A stretch of 64,000 nt of DNA from Amyelois transitella (Eukaryota; Arthropoda; Insecta; Lepidoptera; Pyralidae), in contig NC_083506.1 in the NCBI RefSeq assembly GCF_032362555.1, positions 9,781,501 to 9,845,500 on the forward strand, read 5' to 3'. How positions within the stretch are numbered: the first letter of the stretch is position 1; every line of letters starts with the position of its first letter. Made by a program: the position numbers and the translations under genes. Below, in pieces: positions 37,020 through 50,700 of the stretch. The notes under the pieces are model-generated. The model was not told where the DNA came from, did no database searches, and saw nothing but the letters and a program-made list of their open reading frames with translations.

Positions 37020-40000
37020 TCCGAAGTAAAAATACATACATATGTATGCGAAGTAATACGACCAGGGACGAACCTTGAAACTCCGCAATAGGACATCGGA
37101 TAATCAGAAAAATATATTTGAATAATAATTTTTAATTAATACTGTTATTCCAATATTTGTTTATAATTCTTGTAACATCCTTGGTCTGAAGACATACACG
37201 CTCAACATTATTAACTATATTCAAATTAATGCATATATGAGTGGCTGTAATAATAGCATAATATGGTCATAGCATGTAGCGTGCCAATTTTTATATTTAA
37301 TGCTACGCTAAGAAAAGAACAATCAAATGCCTAGACATCCAAAGAAATGATATCTACCCTTAGCAATATGCAATAGCTTTTATATTAACTTCTAAAATTA
37401 GATAGTTAAAATGAATTGAATGAACTGTGTCGAAAACATTCCCGTATAATATTTTAAAAATGGTCAAAGATGGGTCGAATCCGTATAAATATGTATAATT
37501 ATGTAATATCAATGTATTTTAAATACCAGATTTGTATTTATTCGTGTTACCAGTTGTATAGTAGCATAGGATAGGTTCATGACTCCAACGTCGTAGGATC
37601 ATGAATACCTTGTCGTATTTGTGCGAACACACAGTTTGGATGAGTATTGTTTTTACATTGTGATTTTGTGTTGGTGATAGGTACAAGGTATACTAGAAGA
37701 TGTGATACGTCACTTGGTTTAGTTGCCTTAGTTTTAGAAAACCAAATAAGTAGTTGTAAGATCTAAAATGGCTTGAGTCTATGTAAAGAAAATGTCCAAA
37801 AGAAAATTTTGATGTATTATAAAAACATATGTATCTATTTATAATATGTAATTTTGGAATTATAATTCGCTATTTTTTAATTGAAAATAAAATTTCTTCA
37901 ATTTCAATCAAAATTACTTCGAGAATATTTTAATTGTTTTAACGCAAATCTTAAGAACGTATAAACTTAAGCTAGACATTAGGTTTTGCATATATCTTAT
38001 ACTGCCAATGCCATAAACTTGAGCATTTATTATAAGGATAAAATAAACGAGATCTGTTATTTTGTGAAAGTAGGTATCCTTTTATTTCTAAGAGGGCCCC
38101 ATACCTATCCCACAATAGGTAGCATATTAATAATTCTCATAATTAGTCATCAATACAAGATTCTATACGAACACGAATTTTGATTTGAATCAAAGATGTA
38201 TAATCCCCGTGCGCGTTTTTATATGTATTTCCAGTTAGTAGAAAATACTTTTTGCTTCACTTGAACTATGACACATTAGTAACTTCCTACTTACTGTAAG
38301 TACCTATGCTTTTTACTTAGGTACCTATTATAATTTTGCACTTTACATGTGAAATAAACATCGTTAAAATATAAATCCATACTAATATTATCAATGTGAA
38401 AGTAAGTTTCTGTGATTGTCTTACAAATCAAAACCACAACCGATATCTCCCTGAATGCAGAAGGAAGCGCGCGAAGCCACGGGTGAAAGATATCTAGTAT
38501 AAATAATTAGTTTCGAATATTTGTCATTCCCTTCATGTACGATTTTCTTGATTTATTTAATTTAAGGTCGCATTTTTTAACGTAAGGTGGGAATTCAGCT
38601 AAACTAACGAATGCGATTAAAGTCAATTTATTATATATATAATAAAGCAATAATTGTGCACTACATTGATGTTTAATGTTGATGAACTTGGCTTACACTT
38701 TGGCTATATTGCAACAAGTTAAGCGGGCACAAAAACCGGACTTCAATACTTTATCAAAATAATTTGAACAAAATCAGATCAGCTGCGATGCAGAGATTTA
38801 TGATTTAACATTACAGAAAAGCTTAAATTTTGATTACATTATTAGTTATATACTAAGTACAAGTTTTTAAAAACTAAATTCAAATCGTTCAGTTCATTGT
38901 ACTTATAACTTTGGTAAAAATTGTCAAGTACCTAGTTTCTTCTCTCACCTATAAAAAATATCTCTATAAATATATTTTAAATGCATTTTCGAATGAAAAT
39001 GCTGTTTCCTCTTGGCCAATAATAAAATAAAAATATAGACGGCACGGGTAATTCTTTCACAATCACCGAATAAAATAGAGTAAAAACAATCATGCTAGTG
39101 TACCATATGTTTAATTTCGTATTTTTGTTCGTCGTCAAGTGATTTTTAAACTTAAAATTAGCAACCCTATGGGATACATTCTCGTAGAATGTTAATTCAT
39201 TACGGTAATAATCAGTTGCCTCATTTCATTACCGTATTGTATATTTATTTTCTAAAGTGTAACTTACACACAAGTTACGTTATAATTATATTATTGAAAT
39301 TTATTCCTTTAACTTGAAAGCAAATGTAGGTGATAATTTTATATCGTTCCTAACATTAATATTTAATTACTTGCTGTGATTATTACTTGCTATTATACTT
39401 TAAAACAAACGTATAGCAATAAATATGTGAATTTTTGGCTGTATTTAGATATAATAATTTGGCAATTGACTGACTCAAAAAAATAACTCAAAGTATTATT
39501 TTAATAATAGTACACACCCGTAGTTTAAGTATCTATGTATAATTTAATAAAACATGTAATGTAAACAAATACAATCGAGTTTTATTAGCAAAGTTCCCTG
39601 CTTGTTTTCGATTTGTTATTAACTTATTCGCTTATACTGAAAAAGCTTTTCTCGAAAGAAGAAACATTGAGTAAAAAATATTCACGTGAACCTATAAATA
39701 TTTACTTATAACGGGTTCTCATAGCTAGATTGCAGAAAGACATGTGTCTATCTGTAATTAAGCTATCAGCATATAATTTAATATTATATATAATAAATTT
39801 TGCTATCTTTGTCTTTGTAGAAAATGGAATGTAGACAAACAGCAAAATTATTTTCCTGTCTTTAATCCTCATAGACAATAGAACCGAAAAATTCAAAGAT
39901 ACAATGACAAAGGAAATGCGAACCAAACTCGACAATGTTTACATTTTTCCTACCGGACAACTTTGACTCCGAGGACCTTGAGGGCGGTCGCGTGGTGATG

Positions 40001-43000
40001 CCCTGGGCGCGCAGCATCCTCGCAGCCGCGCGCCGCATCAGTTGCGCGCCACACCACGCGCAGCGCGCGCGTTTATACATCACCAATCAATTGTCGCGTT
40101 TGAAAACGCTGACAGTTGATTATCGTTCTTACGCCTTTAAACTTCGATTTTAGTGTTCCATTTTTTTATTGGTAAGTTTTTTTTTTTTTTATTTTGTGAA
40201 TTATGATATAAAACTCATGACAAAATCGAATATTTTCTATTTTATTTTATCTGCTAATAAAAACCACTTTACGATAACAATAATAAATTGTAAAATTTAC
40301 CAATATTCAGCAGTCCACTTAAAATCGAGAAAAATGAGACGAATATAATTAATAATATCAAATTACTTAAATCAATTAATAGGTATCAAATTACACAAAA
40401 ATGAGTGAGTTACACTTATTACAATATAATGAATTTATTTAGATGCTTACGAAAAAATCAAAGAAAATTTGATAATGCCAAGATGCTTTAATAAAAATTT
40501 TAATTCAATTAAATACAATATTTTTATCCACATGTGATGATAGTAAGTACGCAGCGTGACCTGTCGTAATGTCAATGCTCTAAACTTCGATCCCTGCGTA
40601 CATTAATAATAAGTTTAGGGGTAGGCAAACAGAGCATAGGCAATTTTTAACATATCGGTGCTACTTATGCTCAGTTTTTTATTTCTTCATCAGAACTGGC
40701 TGTTATTACAATCTGTAGCGGCCGTTCAGCCTCCATGGACAATCCACTTTTTGACTTAACATTTTAGATGACTAAAACCGACTGACAGACTGTGAAAAAA
40801 AGGACAATCGACTTGGACACTAAGGAGACGACCATAAGACGACGAGACGACAAGACGTATCTTGAACGGGAAAAATTCTATTTTATTCTGACTAGACAGA
40901 CAAAGACCCAATAGACCCTCGGCCCGTTCACAATCTATTGATCTTATTAATGAGACATTACGGCACCTTTAAACAAACAACACATAGGTGCTCTTTAAAT
41001 ATGAGGATATAAGATCAATCGAACTAATACATTCTGATGTCTTTTACTCTTTAAAAATTAATTTACCTGTGTTATCTGTCCCGTACATATTTATTTATTT
41101 AATTACAATTTACCGCTCACGACTTATGACGTGTTTATATCACTATTATTTTTTAATTGTATGTCTAAAGTACAATCAATCGCTAACAAACAAAATCATT
41201 TGGTATAATGTTATGATAAATGAGAAAATGTGCTAGTTTGTTTATCTTCTCTTTAATGTGGGAACTTTTATGTAACGTGTATACCATATCAATTCTTTAT
41301 TAAGTTAAGACTTGGTTCTTCACTCCTGGGGATTTTCAGAAATCATTTTACGTACTGGTGCCACAGGTATCATAATTCAAAAGAAAAACGTGATCGGTGA
41401 ATATCGCGGTCTCAATTCTTAGTCTAACTTATATGATTTCTTCTGAAATTGGTCTCATAGATAAATTTAAAAAAAACCTCTACCGTATGATAGTAACTAC
41501 GAAAGAGATATAAAATGTACCACTTTTTTAATGAGGCTATCAGTTCAGTGGCAAGTCTTTGAACCTTTACCTACATATCTTAACCACTTAATTACCAGCA
41601 TTTTGATTTCTACACACATCTATCACATCTTTAACCCGTACTGGGTAGACAGAACCAGTACAATATTCAAAGACCACGATTAGCTTGACAAAATAATGTA
41701 AGTAATTCCAATTTCTGTGTTATGTACTTACGTCAAAGTAAAAAGTCAACTTATCGCGTCTAACCATAGGTTTGTAGTATGGAAACTTGTTTCTGACACC
41801 AGTTCTTCACAATTTTTTTAAATGGAATTTATCTTCCGTCTTCTGACGACAAGCACAGTTACATCCTCACCCCCCTGGAGAGGAGTCCGGATTGCGTCTT
41901 TCACCATAATCTTAAACAAGATTTTTTTAGTCTTTATACGAATGTATTCCCATTTTATTTCCCCAAACGGAATAATATATTTTAAAGAGAATAAACCAAT
42001 TATAAAAAAAAAAGTAATTATCACAATTATTTTTATTGTTATTATACCGGACGTGTTTTCATATTGTTGTTAGGCTGATGCACTATTTCTCTCGTCGCTT
42101 CGCGGCACCAGGATATCTACATTAACCTTCTGTTCTTTTCCTTAACAATAACAGGTCTACGTCAGAAACAATCACCGACCATTAATTATTAACAATTCAG
42201 TTCAGATACCGTTTCCTAATTTTGAATTTAATATGAGTACGTACGTAGTTGTTCCGTGATGGATTATTATTGGCGTCGTCGACGGTGTGCCGGGCCGTAA
42301 GCTTGTTTGTTCGATGTAAACTTTGTTATGAAAACTGTGCGTTTTAATGTGTTTACTTATATTTTTTTGTGTATAGGTACTGTAGTAAATTATATTTTAT
42401 TGCATAAAAATTTATATATGATTATGAGCTAAACTAGTGCCTACTGACGGATTTCGTTCTACCGCCTATTATAGATCGCTGAAAACACGTTCCTCGCATT
42501 TCATATGGTTTTTTTATATAAGTATTTGGTAGTATACCACAAATGACTAATAGAAAAAAAATTGGGTGTAATATATTATAGGTACTTCTTTGGTAGTATC
42601 TGTGACTTCAAATATTTTCTTTTATGGAAGTACATTTTTATTTTTTTTATACTTACGTTGAAATTATTTAACTTTTAGTAAGTTATTCAAAAATGCTTTT
42701 TTATCTTTTTTATATATTGCAAAATCTTTGAAATTAAATTTAATGCGTAAAATTTCATTGTCTAAGAAGTACTGAATCTAAGTTTAAAAAGTAGCTTTCG
42801 ATTTATTTTTTATTTTTTCCCTGATTATATTCAATTGATTGGAAACGCAAAAGACATTTAGAGTAATAGTTATTACTTAAACCATTTTTCGCAAGTCACG
42901 TGATTGATTTTCTAGACATAAGACGCCTGCCCAGAATGAGTCTAAATTTAGCTGCTTCCACTGCATCAGTCAGTCGTTGCCATTTGATTGCAAAATCTCG

Positions 43001-43800
43001 TCTAGGGGATATCAGTTCTCTTATTTTAAAGTTTGAAAGTTCAAGTGTTAAATCTTTTAAAAACCCATATCCCCATTAAACGGTAAGAAAAGTATATTTT
43101 TAGCAGATCCTCTAAGGTTCAGTCAATTTAATGTTCAGTCCATAATTGGGTCTTCCTTAACCTACATAATATCTAAACTTATACACACTATATATATATT
43201 ATTTAGTACTTGCTCTTGTTGTACAATCAACAGCAGAAAACATGACCCAGTCCATACATACATAAACTAAACCATAGGAGGGTGTTATTATTCTGCCGTT
43301 GACTGTACTGCAACTGCAGGAATGCCGTTTGGTACATTTTTACTTATTTTTTGGTTTACTTACTTACCTTATCCTACAACATAATATTACTAATGTGTAA
43401 AGATACCACACGTAAATTCTACTGCACGGATTTTGATAAAATTAGGTATAATATAAGAATATAACCCGAAATAACAAATAAAGTACTTTTATCCCAAAAT
43501 CACCGCGAGAGGGAATCCCCGGGGCGCAGCTAGTAACTCAATAATTTTAACGAACAAAATTGATACAGGCTCATTTATGTTAATGTATCAGTGCCATTTA
43601 CCCGCCGATTTTCCGCAAATCACCTTCGAATATATCATTAGTTAAATATCTTTGGAAGCGGTTAGGCGAGAAAATGTGCAATTACAGAACAGATTTACCT
43701 CGACCCAATTAATAATATGAGCCTACTCGATACATTTTAACTGCACACTCTAGGTTTGATTGAGCACATCTATTTTTTTAAGTAAATTGGAGTATGTATA
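37020..43800. other. Intergenic stretch between rost gene A and the next rost exons
   Basis: No supported exon. It includes likely extended 3' UTR sequence of gene A with further AATAAA-type sites (about 37883), retroelement-like tails (about 38380-38500 and 43400-43535), a CATA-ended fragment (about 41615-41700), and the GC-rich block at 39950-40085. Short open frames elsewhere have no recognisable family. Confidence 0.4.
39950..40085. other. Isolated CpG-rich block
   Basis: GC-rich, CpG-dense sequence (GGGCGCGCAGCATCCTCGCA, GCGCAGCGCGCGCGTTTATA) inside very AT-rich DNA. On the minus strand it starts just after TATAAACGCG and has an open frame (MRRAAARMLRAQGITT...) reaching a donor-like GTAGGA near 39954. 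On the plus strand the frame starting MFTFFLPDNFDSEDLEG is also open. Promoter, exon or GC-rich transposon remnant cannot be told apart from this sequence. Confidence 0.3.
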
Positions 43801-43815
43801 AAAATAAATAAATAA

Positions 43816-44075
43816 TACATACATACATATGGTCACGTCTATAACCCTTGCGGGGTAGACAAAGCCAACAGTCTTGAAAAGACTGAATGGCCACGTTCAG
43901 CTATTTGGCTTAATGATAGAATTGAGATTCAAATAGTGACAGTTTGCTAGCCTATCGCCTAAAAGAAGAAACCCAAGTTTTTAAGCCTATCCCTTAGTCG
44001 CCTTTTACGATATCCATGGGAAAGAGATGGAGTGGCCCTATTCTTTTTGTATTGGTGCCGGGAACCACACGGCAC
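43816..44075 (+). repeat. CATA-ended interspersed repeat, best full-length copy
   Basis: Intact from TACATACATACATATGGTCA through CTTGCGGGGTAGACAAAGCC, CAGTCTTGAAAAGACTG (a 7-bp stem with a GAA loop), TGGCTTAATGATAGAATTGA, AAAAGAAGAAACCCAAG and ATATCCATGGGAAAGAGA to GGGAACCACACGGCAC. It is the natural reference copy for the family. It is followed at once by the tail of a tRNA-derived SINE in the opposite orientation. Confidence 0.85.
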
Positions 44076-44082
44076 AATAAAT

Positions 44083-44326
44083 AATAAATAAATATATACG
44101 GGACAAATTACACAGATTGAGTTAGCCTCGAAGTAAGTCCGGGACTTGTGTAACGAGATACTAACTCAACGATACTATATTTTATAATAAATACTTATAT
44201 AGATAAACATTCAAGACCCAGGTCAATCAGAAAAAGTTCTTTTCTCATCATGCCCTGGCCGGGATTCGAACCCGGGACCTCCGGTGTCACAGACAAGCGT
44301 ACAACCGCTGCGCCACAGAGGCCGTC
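44083..44326 (-). mobile_element. tRNA-derived SINE
   Basis: On the minus strand the element starts near 44326 (GACGGCCTCTGTGGCGCAGC). It has an RNA polymerase III A box TGGCGCAGCGG (44315-44305) and B box GGTTCGAATCC (44272-44262), the internal promoter inherited from a tRNA. A family-specific body and an A/T-rich (AAT)n-type tail at 44083-44100 follow. Its tail abuts the end of the CATA-ended repeat, so one element landed at the edge of the other. The A-to-B spacing is close to that of real tRNAs, but no full cloverleaf or acceptor stem is present, so it is not called as a tRNA gene. Confidence 0.85.
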
Positions 44327-44863
44327 ATATGAACATATATCCTTTTAAACTTTTATTTAAATTAAACAGATATCCGTTTGAATACCTTACGTTAATATAA
44401 AATAAATCATCTCAGTTATGGTATTTTTAAGGTATGGCCTTATTTCTACTTGGTACATTAATTTAATATATACTCGTAAACCTTATAATGTTTACTTAAA
44501 TAGCATTATTCAAAAAAAAATATATAATAAATGGTATATGAAGTACCATCTGAGTGATAAATAACTTGTGACGATTTTTACTAACGTCATTTTTTTGGGA
44601 TCTCTAAACGTAGCCTAGACATTGCGAAAGGGGTGCCCTTCGATCAAGCACATTCCCCACAATAGCGGCAATTATGCAGCGGCTTGAATGATACATAATA
44701 GGCGAGTCGATAGCGCTGCAGCGGATATGTTGAAACGCTGCACTCACGCACCTCTCATATCGGCCAGCGATGCAAATCGCTTATTGAACCAAAAATCTAG
44801 CATATTCAAGATTTGGACTTATAAGCTACTCAGCTCTTAAACTGCTGAATGCTGAAATTTAGG

Positions 44864-45004
44864 TACATACATACATATAATCACGTCTTTATCCCTTGCG
44901 GAGTAAACAGAGCCAGTCTTGAAAAGACTAAAACGCCACTTTCAGCTGTATGGCCAAATGATGGTATTGAGATTCAAATAGTGACAGGCCATCGCCTACA
45001 AGAA
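44864..45004 (+). repeat. CATA-ended interspersed repeat, left half
   Basis: TACATACATACATATAATCA, CGTCTTTATCCCTTGCGGAG, AAACAGAGCCAGTCTTGAAA and CTTTCAGCTGTATGGCC, ending near GCCATCGCCTACAAG. Confidence 0.7.
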
Positions 45005-46238
45005 GTGTCCTAAGATAATTAAGCTTTTATTTTAATTTTAAAACGAGGTTTATATAACGGTAAATAAAACTAAACAGTGTTTTGTTACAATCAATTATAT
45101 CCAGACATATCATTCCATTAATATTGAGAACATTAAGATGATCTTGAGCTGTCACGAACATATTTAAATAAACGACTAGTTACTGGAGTTAAACAAAAAT
45201 ATGTTTACTGTTTACATAATACGCATCATTTTCTAAGATAAATGTTTAGTTTCCGCGCCATTAAAGCATCCATTAAATTGGCATGTTTTATATTATATAC
45301 CTATTTCAAAGTCCTTTTAGTTAAGTGAAGTAAGTTTCTCAGACCAGCTTCAGCAATTTAAAGGTCAACCATAATCAAGCATTTTCCTGATTTCCACATC
45401 CTTGAGAGAGCTCAACAGATCATTACTTAGGTGCTGCTACATGTAAATTTCATGTAGATTTTATACGAATTATACTGAATAGGTACATTCAATGGAAAAA
45501 AAATATTTAACATTTTTGAGCATTGTTTAATTTATTTTTAGTTGATAGGTAGTTATAACAAACTGTAAAATCCATTTGTATTCAGTAAATTTTTTTAAGT
45601 GTATAGCACTACTTACTAACAAGTTAATATATATATAAAAACAATGAGAATATATGCCTAAATTGTAAAATATTTTGTAAATAAAAATATGAACATAATT
45701 TTAGATTCTTGAAATTATTATTATGCACGAAAAAACTATTTTTGTATTTTATATTAATATATGAAATTTGCATTAAAAAAATAAAACCAAATATTTACAC
45801 GAATGTATGCTCGCAAAAATACGTTGTTATATCAGTAATCATTATAATATCCCTTCAATTACCAAATGTTTAATCACCGCAAAATTCCGTTCTACGTCAC
45901 GTAACTAGTAGGTCAGCGGTGGCTCCTACCATATTATTTAGCGGGCCGAACTTGAACTTAGATTTTTACGAGCTTACCGAAGGTCACCTCCGTCACCCAT
46001 GCTTGCGCAACACCACAACTGGTCCAATGTTATCAAATATTAGACAACAAACATTCGATAACATCGCCGCTGTAACACACGAAATTATGCAGTAACTTCG
46101 TATTTAAGACGCTCAGGGTTAAACGTTAGTAGTGGAATAAGATTACTCCTTACAGAAATTTATAACGTTAACGTTATTAAGTGAAATCCAATAATATTCT
46201 TTTAAATCTTAGAAATAGTGAAAGCAAAAAATTTTACC

Positions 46239-46379
46239 ATGAAGAAAAGTTATTCGTTTCGATTTGATTTGCCTACATCTAAGCCTATCAAGGCCACCTT
46301 TTCTGATTATTTAGCCAACACCAACTTTAAACATTTGATGCAAGAGTTTAACACGGACATTACAATGACAAAACTCTAA
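46239..46379 (+). CDS. Possible 46-codon small ORF, unknown
   Basis: The ATG at 46239 in the context TTTTACCATGAAG opens 46 codons beginning MKKSYSFRFDLPTSK and ending FNTDITMTKL before TAA. Codon use looks less random than its surroundings and the start context is fair, but there is no known domain, splice partner or neighbouring gene link. It could be a coding remnant of a transposon or chance. Confidence 0.18.
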   Translation: MKKSYSFRFDLPTSKPIKATFSDYLANTNFKHLMQEFNTDITMTKL

Positions 46380-47424
46380 ACTATTTTAAACGACTTCGAT
46401 TGCCGTATGGTCATTGGCCACATCAACGCATCTTGGCCTTAATTGCTGTAAAATACAGTAATGTGTAAATGTGTACTTATTGTCGTTTGCTGGTCAATAT
46501 GTCGCCACAGTAAAGACGTGGTATATAATTCGAGGTTATTTACCGATTTTCCCACAGTTTGTAATATTTTGATACAAAGTTAAAAATCGTTTTAAAATTA
46601 TAACTGAAAATAAGATTAATAGGTAGACTTTTAATTTAAAAGAATCTTATTATTGTTTTTGTAACATTAGGACGTCAAGAGAACATATCATATACATTTA
46701 TTACGAGAACGATACTTAGATCAGCAGTATCATCATATTATGCGTATAATAGGTATGAGACCCTCAAATATAAAATAAAAAAATACCACTATCGTACTCT
46801 CCAAGTATCAATGAATATGTATTAGATGTTAATAAAAATCAAGTTCATTGTCATTTGTTAAGTAGCTTTTAATATGTATGAATATTTTACTATAACCTTT
46901 GAATAAATGATTAAGGTTAATAATCCGTATTAAAAGTGCAAGACATGTTAGTTACGATTTTTGATAATAACAAAAGACGCAGGAAATTAAATGTCTACTA
47001 TAACCGCGAGATAGTTTTCAAAGTACTTGTTAGACTATAAGAAATATTATTTTAAAAAATGATGTCGACTCAGCGGCTTATTAAATAACATTTGCATAAT
47101 ATAAATACCAAGATAAAATAATTCACACATAATTTTGAGCATTAACATATTGTGGCGGCCACATGCCGAGGCCTGGTATCGTGTGAACTCGCTAATTCAA
47201 TACGCACATTCATTCATACGAGCGAATTATTTTCACAAAATCGAATTTGCGTAAGTTTAGAAAAACTACTCGGTTGTGTACAGTATTGCAGACAATGGGA
47301 AAATATTGCACTTGATACAAACGTTTTTTCTTTGCAGGTTATGCCATTATCCTGGTAGTGCAACTGTCTCATTAGCAACAGCAGAATTACAGGGAAAATC
47401 TCTATGCAATAGTTAAAAGCCAAG

Positions 47425-47707
47425 ATGGTGTCAATTTTACAATGTTGTATGGGTGTTGTGAAGGATGGCGATGAGACCTCGAAACTGTTTTCGAGATCAT
47501 GGAAAGCCAAGCTCTCGCCGCTGTACTGGCGTTTACCGATGCTGATCTGGTCCGTTTGCATCATGACCTGGGCATTTTGCGCATTGCCTGGGGGTAATAA
47601 GGCCAAATTCTTCATTTATATGACACACTGGGGACTCATAATGGTATTCTTGGAGTCCTTGTTCGGAATCATTGTAGCTGTCAGAAAACCCATGGAAGCC
47701 AAATCAG
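47425..47707 (+). CDS. Rost first exon B (TM1-TM2 module)
   Basis: The ATG at 47425 gives MVSILQCCMGVVKDGD, then FSRSWKAKLSPLYWRLPML, with membrane helices LIWSVCIMTWAFCAL and THWGLIMVFLESLFGIIVAV; the Y.THWG motif aligns with FTNWG in gene A. It ends in phase 1 (AAATCAG before GTAAGT). No second rost exon lies between it and first exon C 1.2 kb downstream, so it must splice over C to the shared exon at 51178, or be an orphan. Confidence 0.78.
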
Positions 47708-50700
47708 GTAAGTCATTTCCTTATTTTTTCCCGTAAATACCTAACTTAAAGTAAGTTTCAAAGTCAAGGAGTTTTAAATGTGTTTATCAATTTATCAAAT
47801 CCAATTACAACAAATTATGTAGGCTTAGTTAGAAAGAAATTCCAAGAACGCTTAGTTATGAAGCTCATACCAACTATTCACAAAATCAAGACAACCTATT
47901 CACTTAGATTCACTATTTTATCCACATAGTATTTTTTTGATGCACGTGCGTAACCTTCATGCACTTCACCTGCACCCAGCGCATTGCGAGCTCTCGTGCG
48001 GCCATGTTGATATCTCCGGCAATTTTAATAAATTACTCAGATTTCGCGCCTCATCACAATTCACGTGTTATCGCAGATCATGATAACGGACATCATTCAT
48101 TACTGACTAGCATTAATCATGTGCAAATATTCAAAACGTTATGCTTAACTGACCTTAGAAAATACATACATACATATAATCACGTCTTTATCCCTTACTG
48201 GGTAGACAGAGCCAACAGACTCCCAAAGATTGAAAGACTACCTTAAGCTGTATGGCTTATTAGATGCAATCGAGATTTAAAAAGTGACAGGTTGCTAGTC
48301 CATCGCCTAAAAGAAGAATTATAGAGTGCTAGAAGAACTTATAGCGTGATTTATTTTTAGTTCTTGTCTAAAAGATTAATCTTTACTAGGGACTCATAAT
48401 GTCTTTAAAATATCAGCATAGGTACTACTAAGACAGATGACAATAAAATAACAAGAATTTGTTTGAAAATTTCTAATTTTTCATACGCAACAATTCAGAA
48501 GTGGTAGGATAAACAATATTTTATATTGTAATACACGTATAACTGATAATCATCACGGTATTATTTTCACTAATACGTGCCAGATAACGCTCATGGATAA
48601 CATTGAAGCAAAAAGTTCGTGAATAAACACAAACCCAGACCAATTTCAATTCTCAAATCAATACATATTATGATTTGTTATAAATTTTTACAACATTATT
48701 TGCATTCACTTCTAAACAAGAGGCCTTGACTGTTCTCATTGACACTTCAGGTCCCTATCTGCTTCGCTGGTTTTAACATTTTCACAATCGGACACTGCAG
48801 ACGAATCTACGCGGTGCTCAACCAACTAATATTATTACGATAACAATATCGTTTCAAGTGTCCACTTATTACGGTTGAGATGATTCGTGCTAATTGCTAC
48901 AAGAGTAAAAGTGATTGTTGACAGTGTGTGTGAGGTTTACTGGCCGCAATGTTGTGTACATCGTGTTCGAATCAGTGTCGTTGGCGTCTCGAGCATGCCT
49001 CACCGTCAGACTTCTACATCAGCAGATGGCAAAGCAACCGATCGGCTTTGCCTTTGCTGTCCATTAGAACAATCGTCTTCATGTATTCCACCGGCGTACT
49101 CGTCGCGTCCCTCGCCGTGACCCCCCGGACTCTCAGCATCGGATATTGGTTCCTGTACTACGCCCACTGGAATTTCCTCCTAATCGTCCTCACCTCGTTC
49201 TTTTCGTCCATCGTCTCAGCGTATGTTTATTTTAAGAGGCCTATTGGTATGCATTCTGAATTTATGTGTGCATTAACATATTTCCTTGATGCGCTCACCG
49301 TGCTTGTATGTTTTGTTTATCTCCATTAGAACTTGTTATAATAATTGTAATGTTTGTATGGAATTTAAATGCTGTGATGAAATTCAGGTTCGACACGATT
49401 TGATTCGTAAATCAAGGTCCTATGGTAGATCTTTTATAGAAACATTTTCCTAATTTATATTTGTTGAAGAAATTTAGTTACTCAAAAGTCTACTACTAAA
49501 TTATTTTTAGTGTGAAGTGACTAACTACAAAAAATTCGTTTATGAAGAGATAAATAACTGCCATCCGTCTTTATTTGATACAAATTTAATTAATTGCAAA
49601 TGTCTGCAAGGAGGTATGGAAATGTGTCTGACTATTAAGTATTTTTATTGAGAAAGGTAAAATACGACAAAAATACTTTCGAGAAATTTTTGTCGTATTT
49701 TTTTTTTTGAGAAATTTTAATACTTTCGGTTTTCTTGTGACCGTTCTAATTGTTTCTAAAAGGTTCTTCCCTCTCTTTGATCCAAGTTAAGACATCGATC
49801 CATCTGAACTTAGTTAATTTATTTGGCAGGCAGTATTAAGAGGAAACTCAGATCGGTAGGCCACGTGCCAGCCAGGAGATAGGATCACGTCCTGGACGAC
49901 CTCGTGCCGCTTCACTGAGGTCTCGATCATATGCTACTCCTAACTAAGGCTGATTGATGTCAATCGCCTTCTACGATTAAGTATTGAAAATTACTCACGT
50001 CTTTATTTGGATTGAGGCAACTGTACCTATTAACATTTAATTATAAACATTTAGCAGATTTCAAGATGTTATGACGTTAATATTGATAAATAAATAAATC
50101 CCTAATGGATTTTAAGCTGAGGATAACGAAAAGAGTAGAGTAAAATTACATACCTATTAATAACAATAATATTTTAAAATCGTTGCCATAATAAGAAATA
50201 TAAATACTCAATCAAAATTAATTTAAAAGATAAAAGCTACTCATGGTATTGAATGCAAGCAAAGCCGGAGGATTTAAAATTTGTATAACATACAGTACCT
50301 ACTAGTGACTCCATTGTTGTAATACTCAATGCAAATAAAAATCAAGCTGGCAAGGAGATTAGGTATCACCAAACTTTTCAAGACAAAGGACTATCTAATA
50401 TAAAAATATGTACACGTACCAAGCAATGTTGAACTTGTCAAACTATGACATCACGTGAATACAGTGACGCACGCACAAACTCGGTGTTAGCTGTTTACAC
50501 GTCAAAGACTTCAGAACCTTGACTCTTCTCAAAAAAATCTTAACTTCTTAAATATTATGAAGGTAATAAAAAAACCCGGATAGTAATCAGACAATGAAAA
50601 TAGACTACTTTCGTTTATATTTAATTTTCCATGCCAGCAACGTAGGTAGGTACTCATTTCTTTTTACAATAGTATATATCATTGTATTTTTTCTGCGAGT

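Larger units (their letters stand above)
44330..47150. other. AT-rich intergenic stretch
   Basis: Apart from the repeat at 44864-45004 and a small ORF at 46239-46379, no exon or RNA gene is visible. A GC-richer patch at 44620-44770 (CAGCGGCTTGAATGATACAT) and one at 45910-46090 have no recognisable content. Confidence 0.4.

Noticed and set aside
44250..44326. A functional tRNA gene
   Set aside because: A and B boxes are present, but acceptor and other stems do not form and the sequence continues into a SINE body and tail.
47214..47615. 133-codon minus-strand frame
   Set aside because: It is the antisense of rost first exon B and its 5' UTR. The plus strand has the family motifs and a correct donor.
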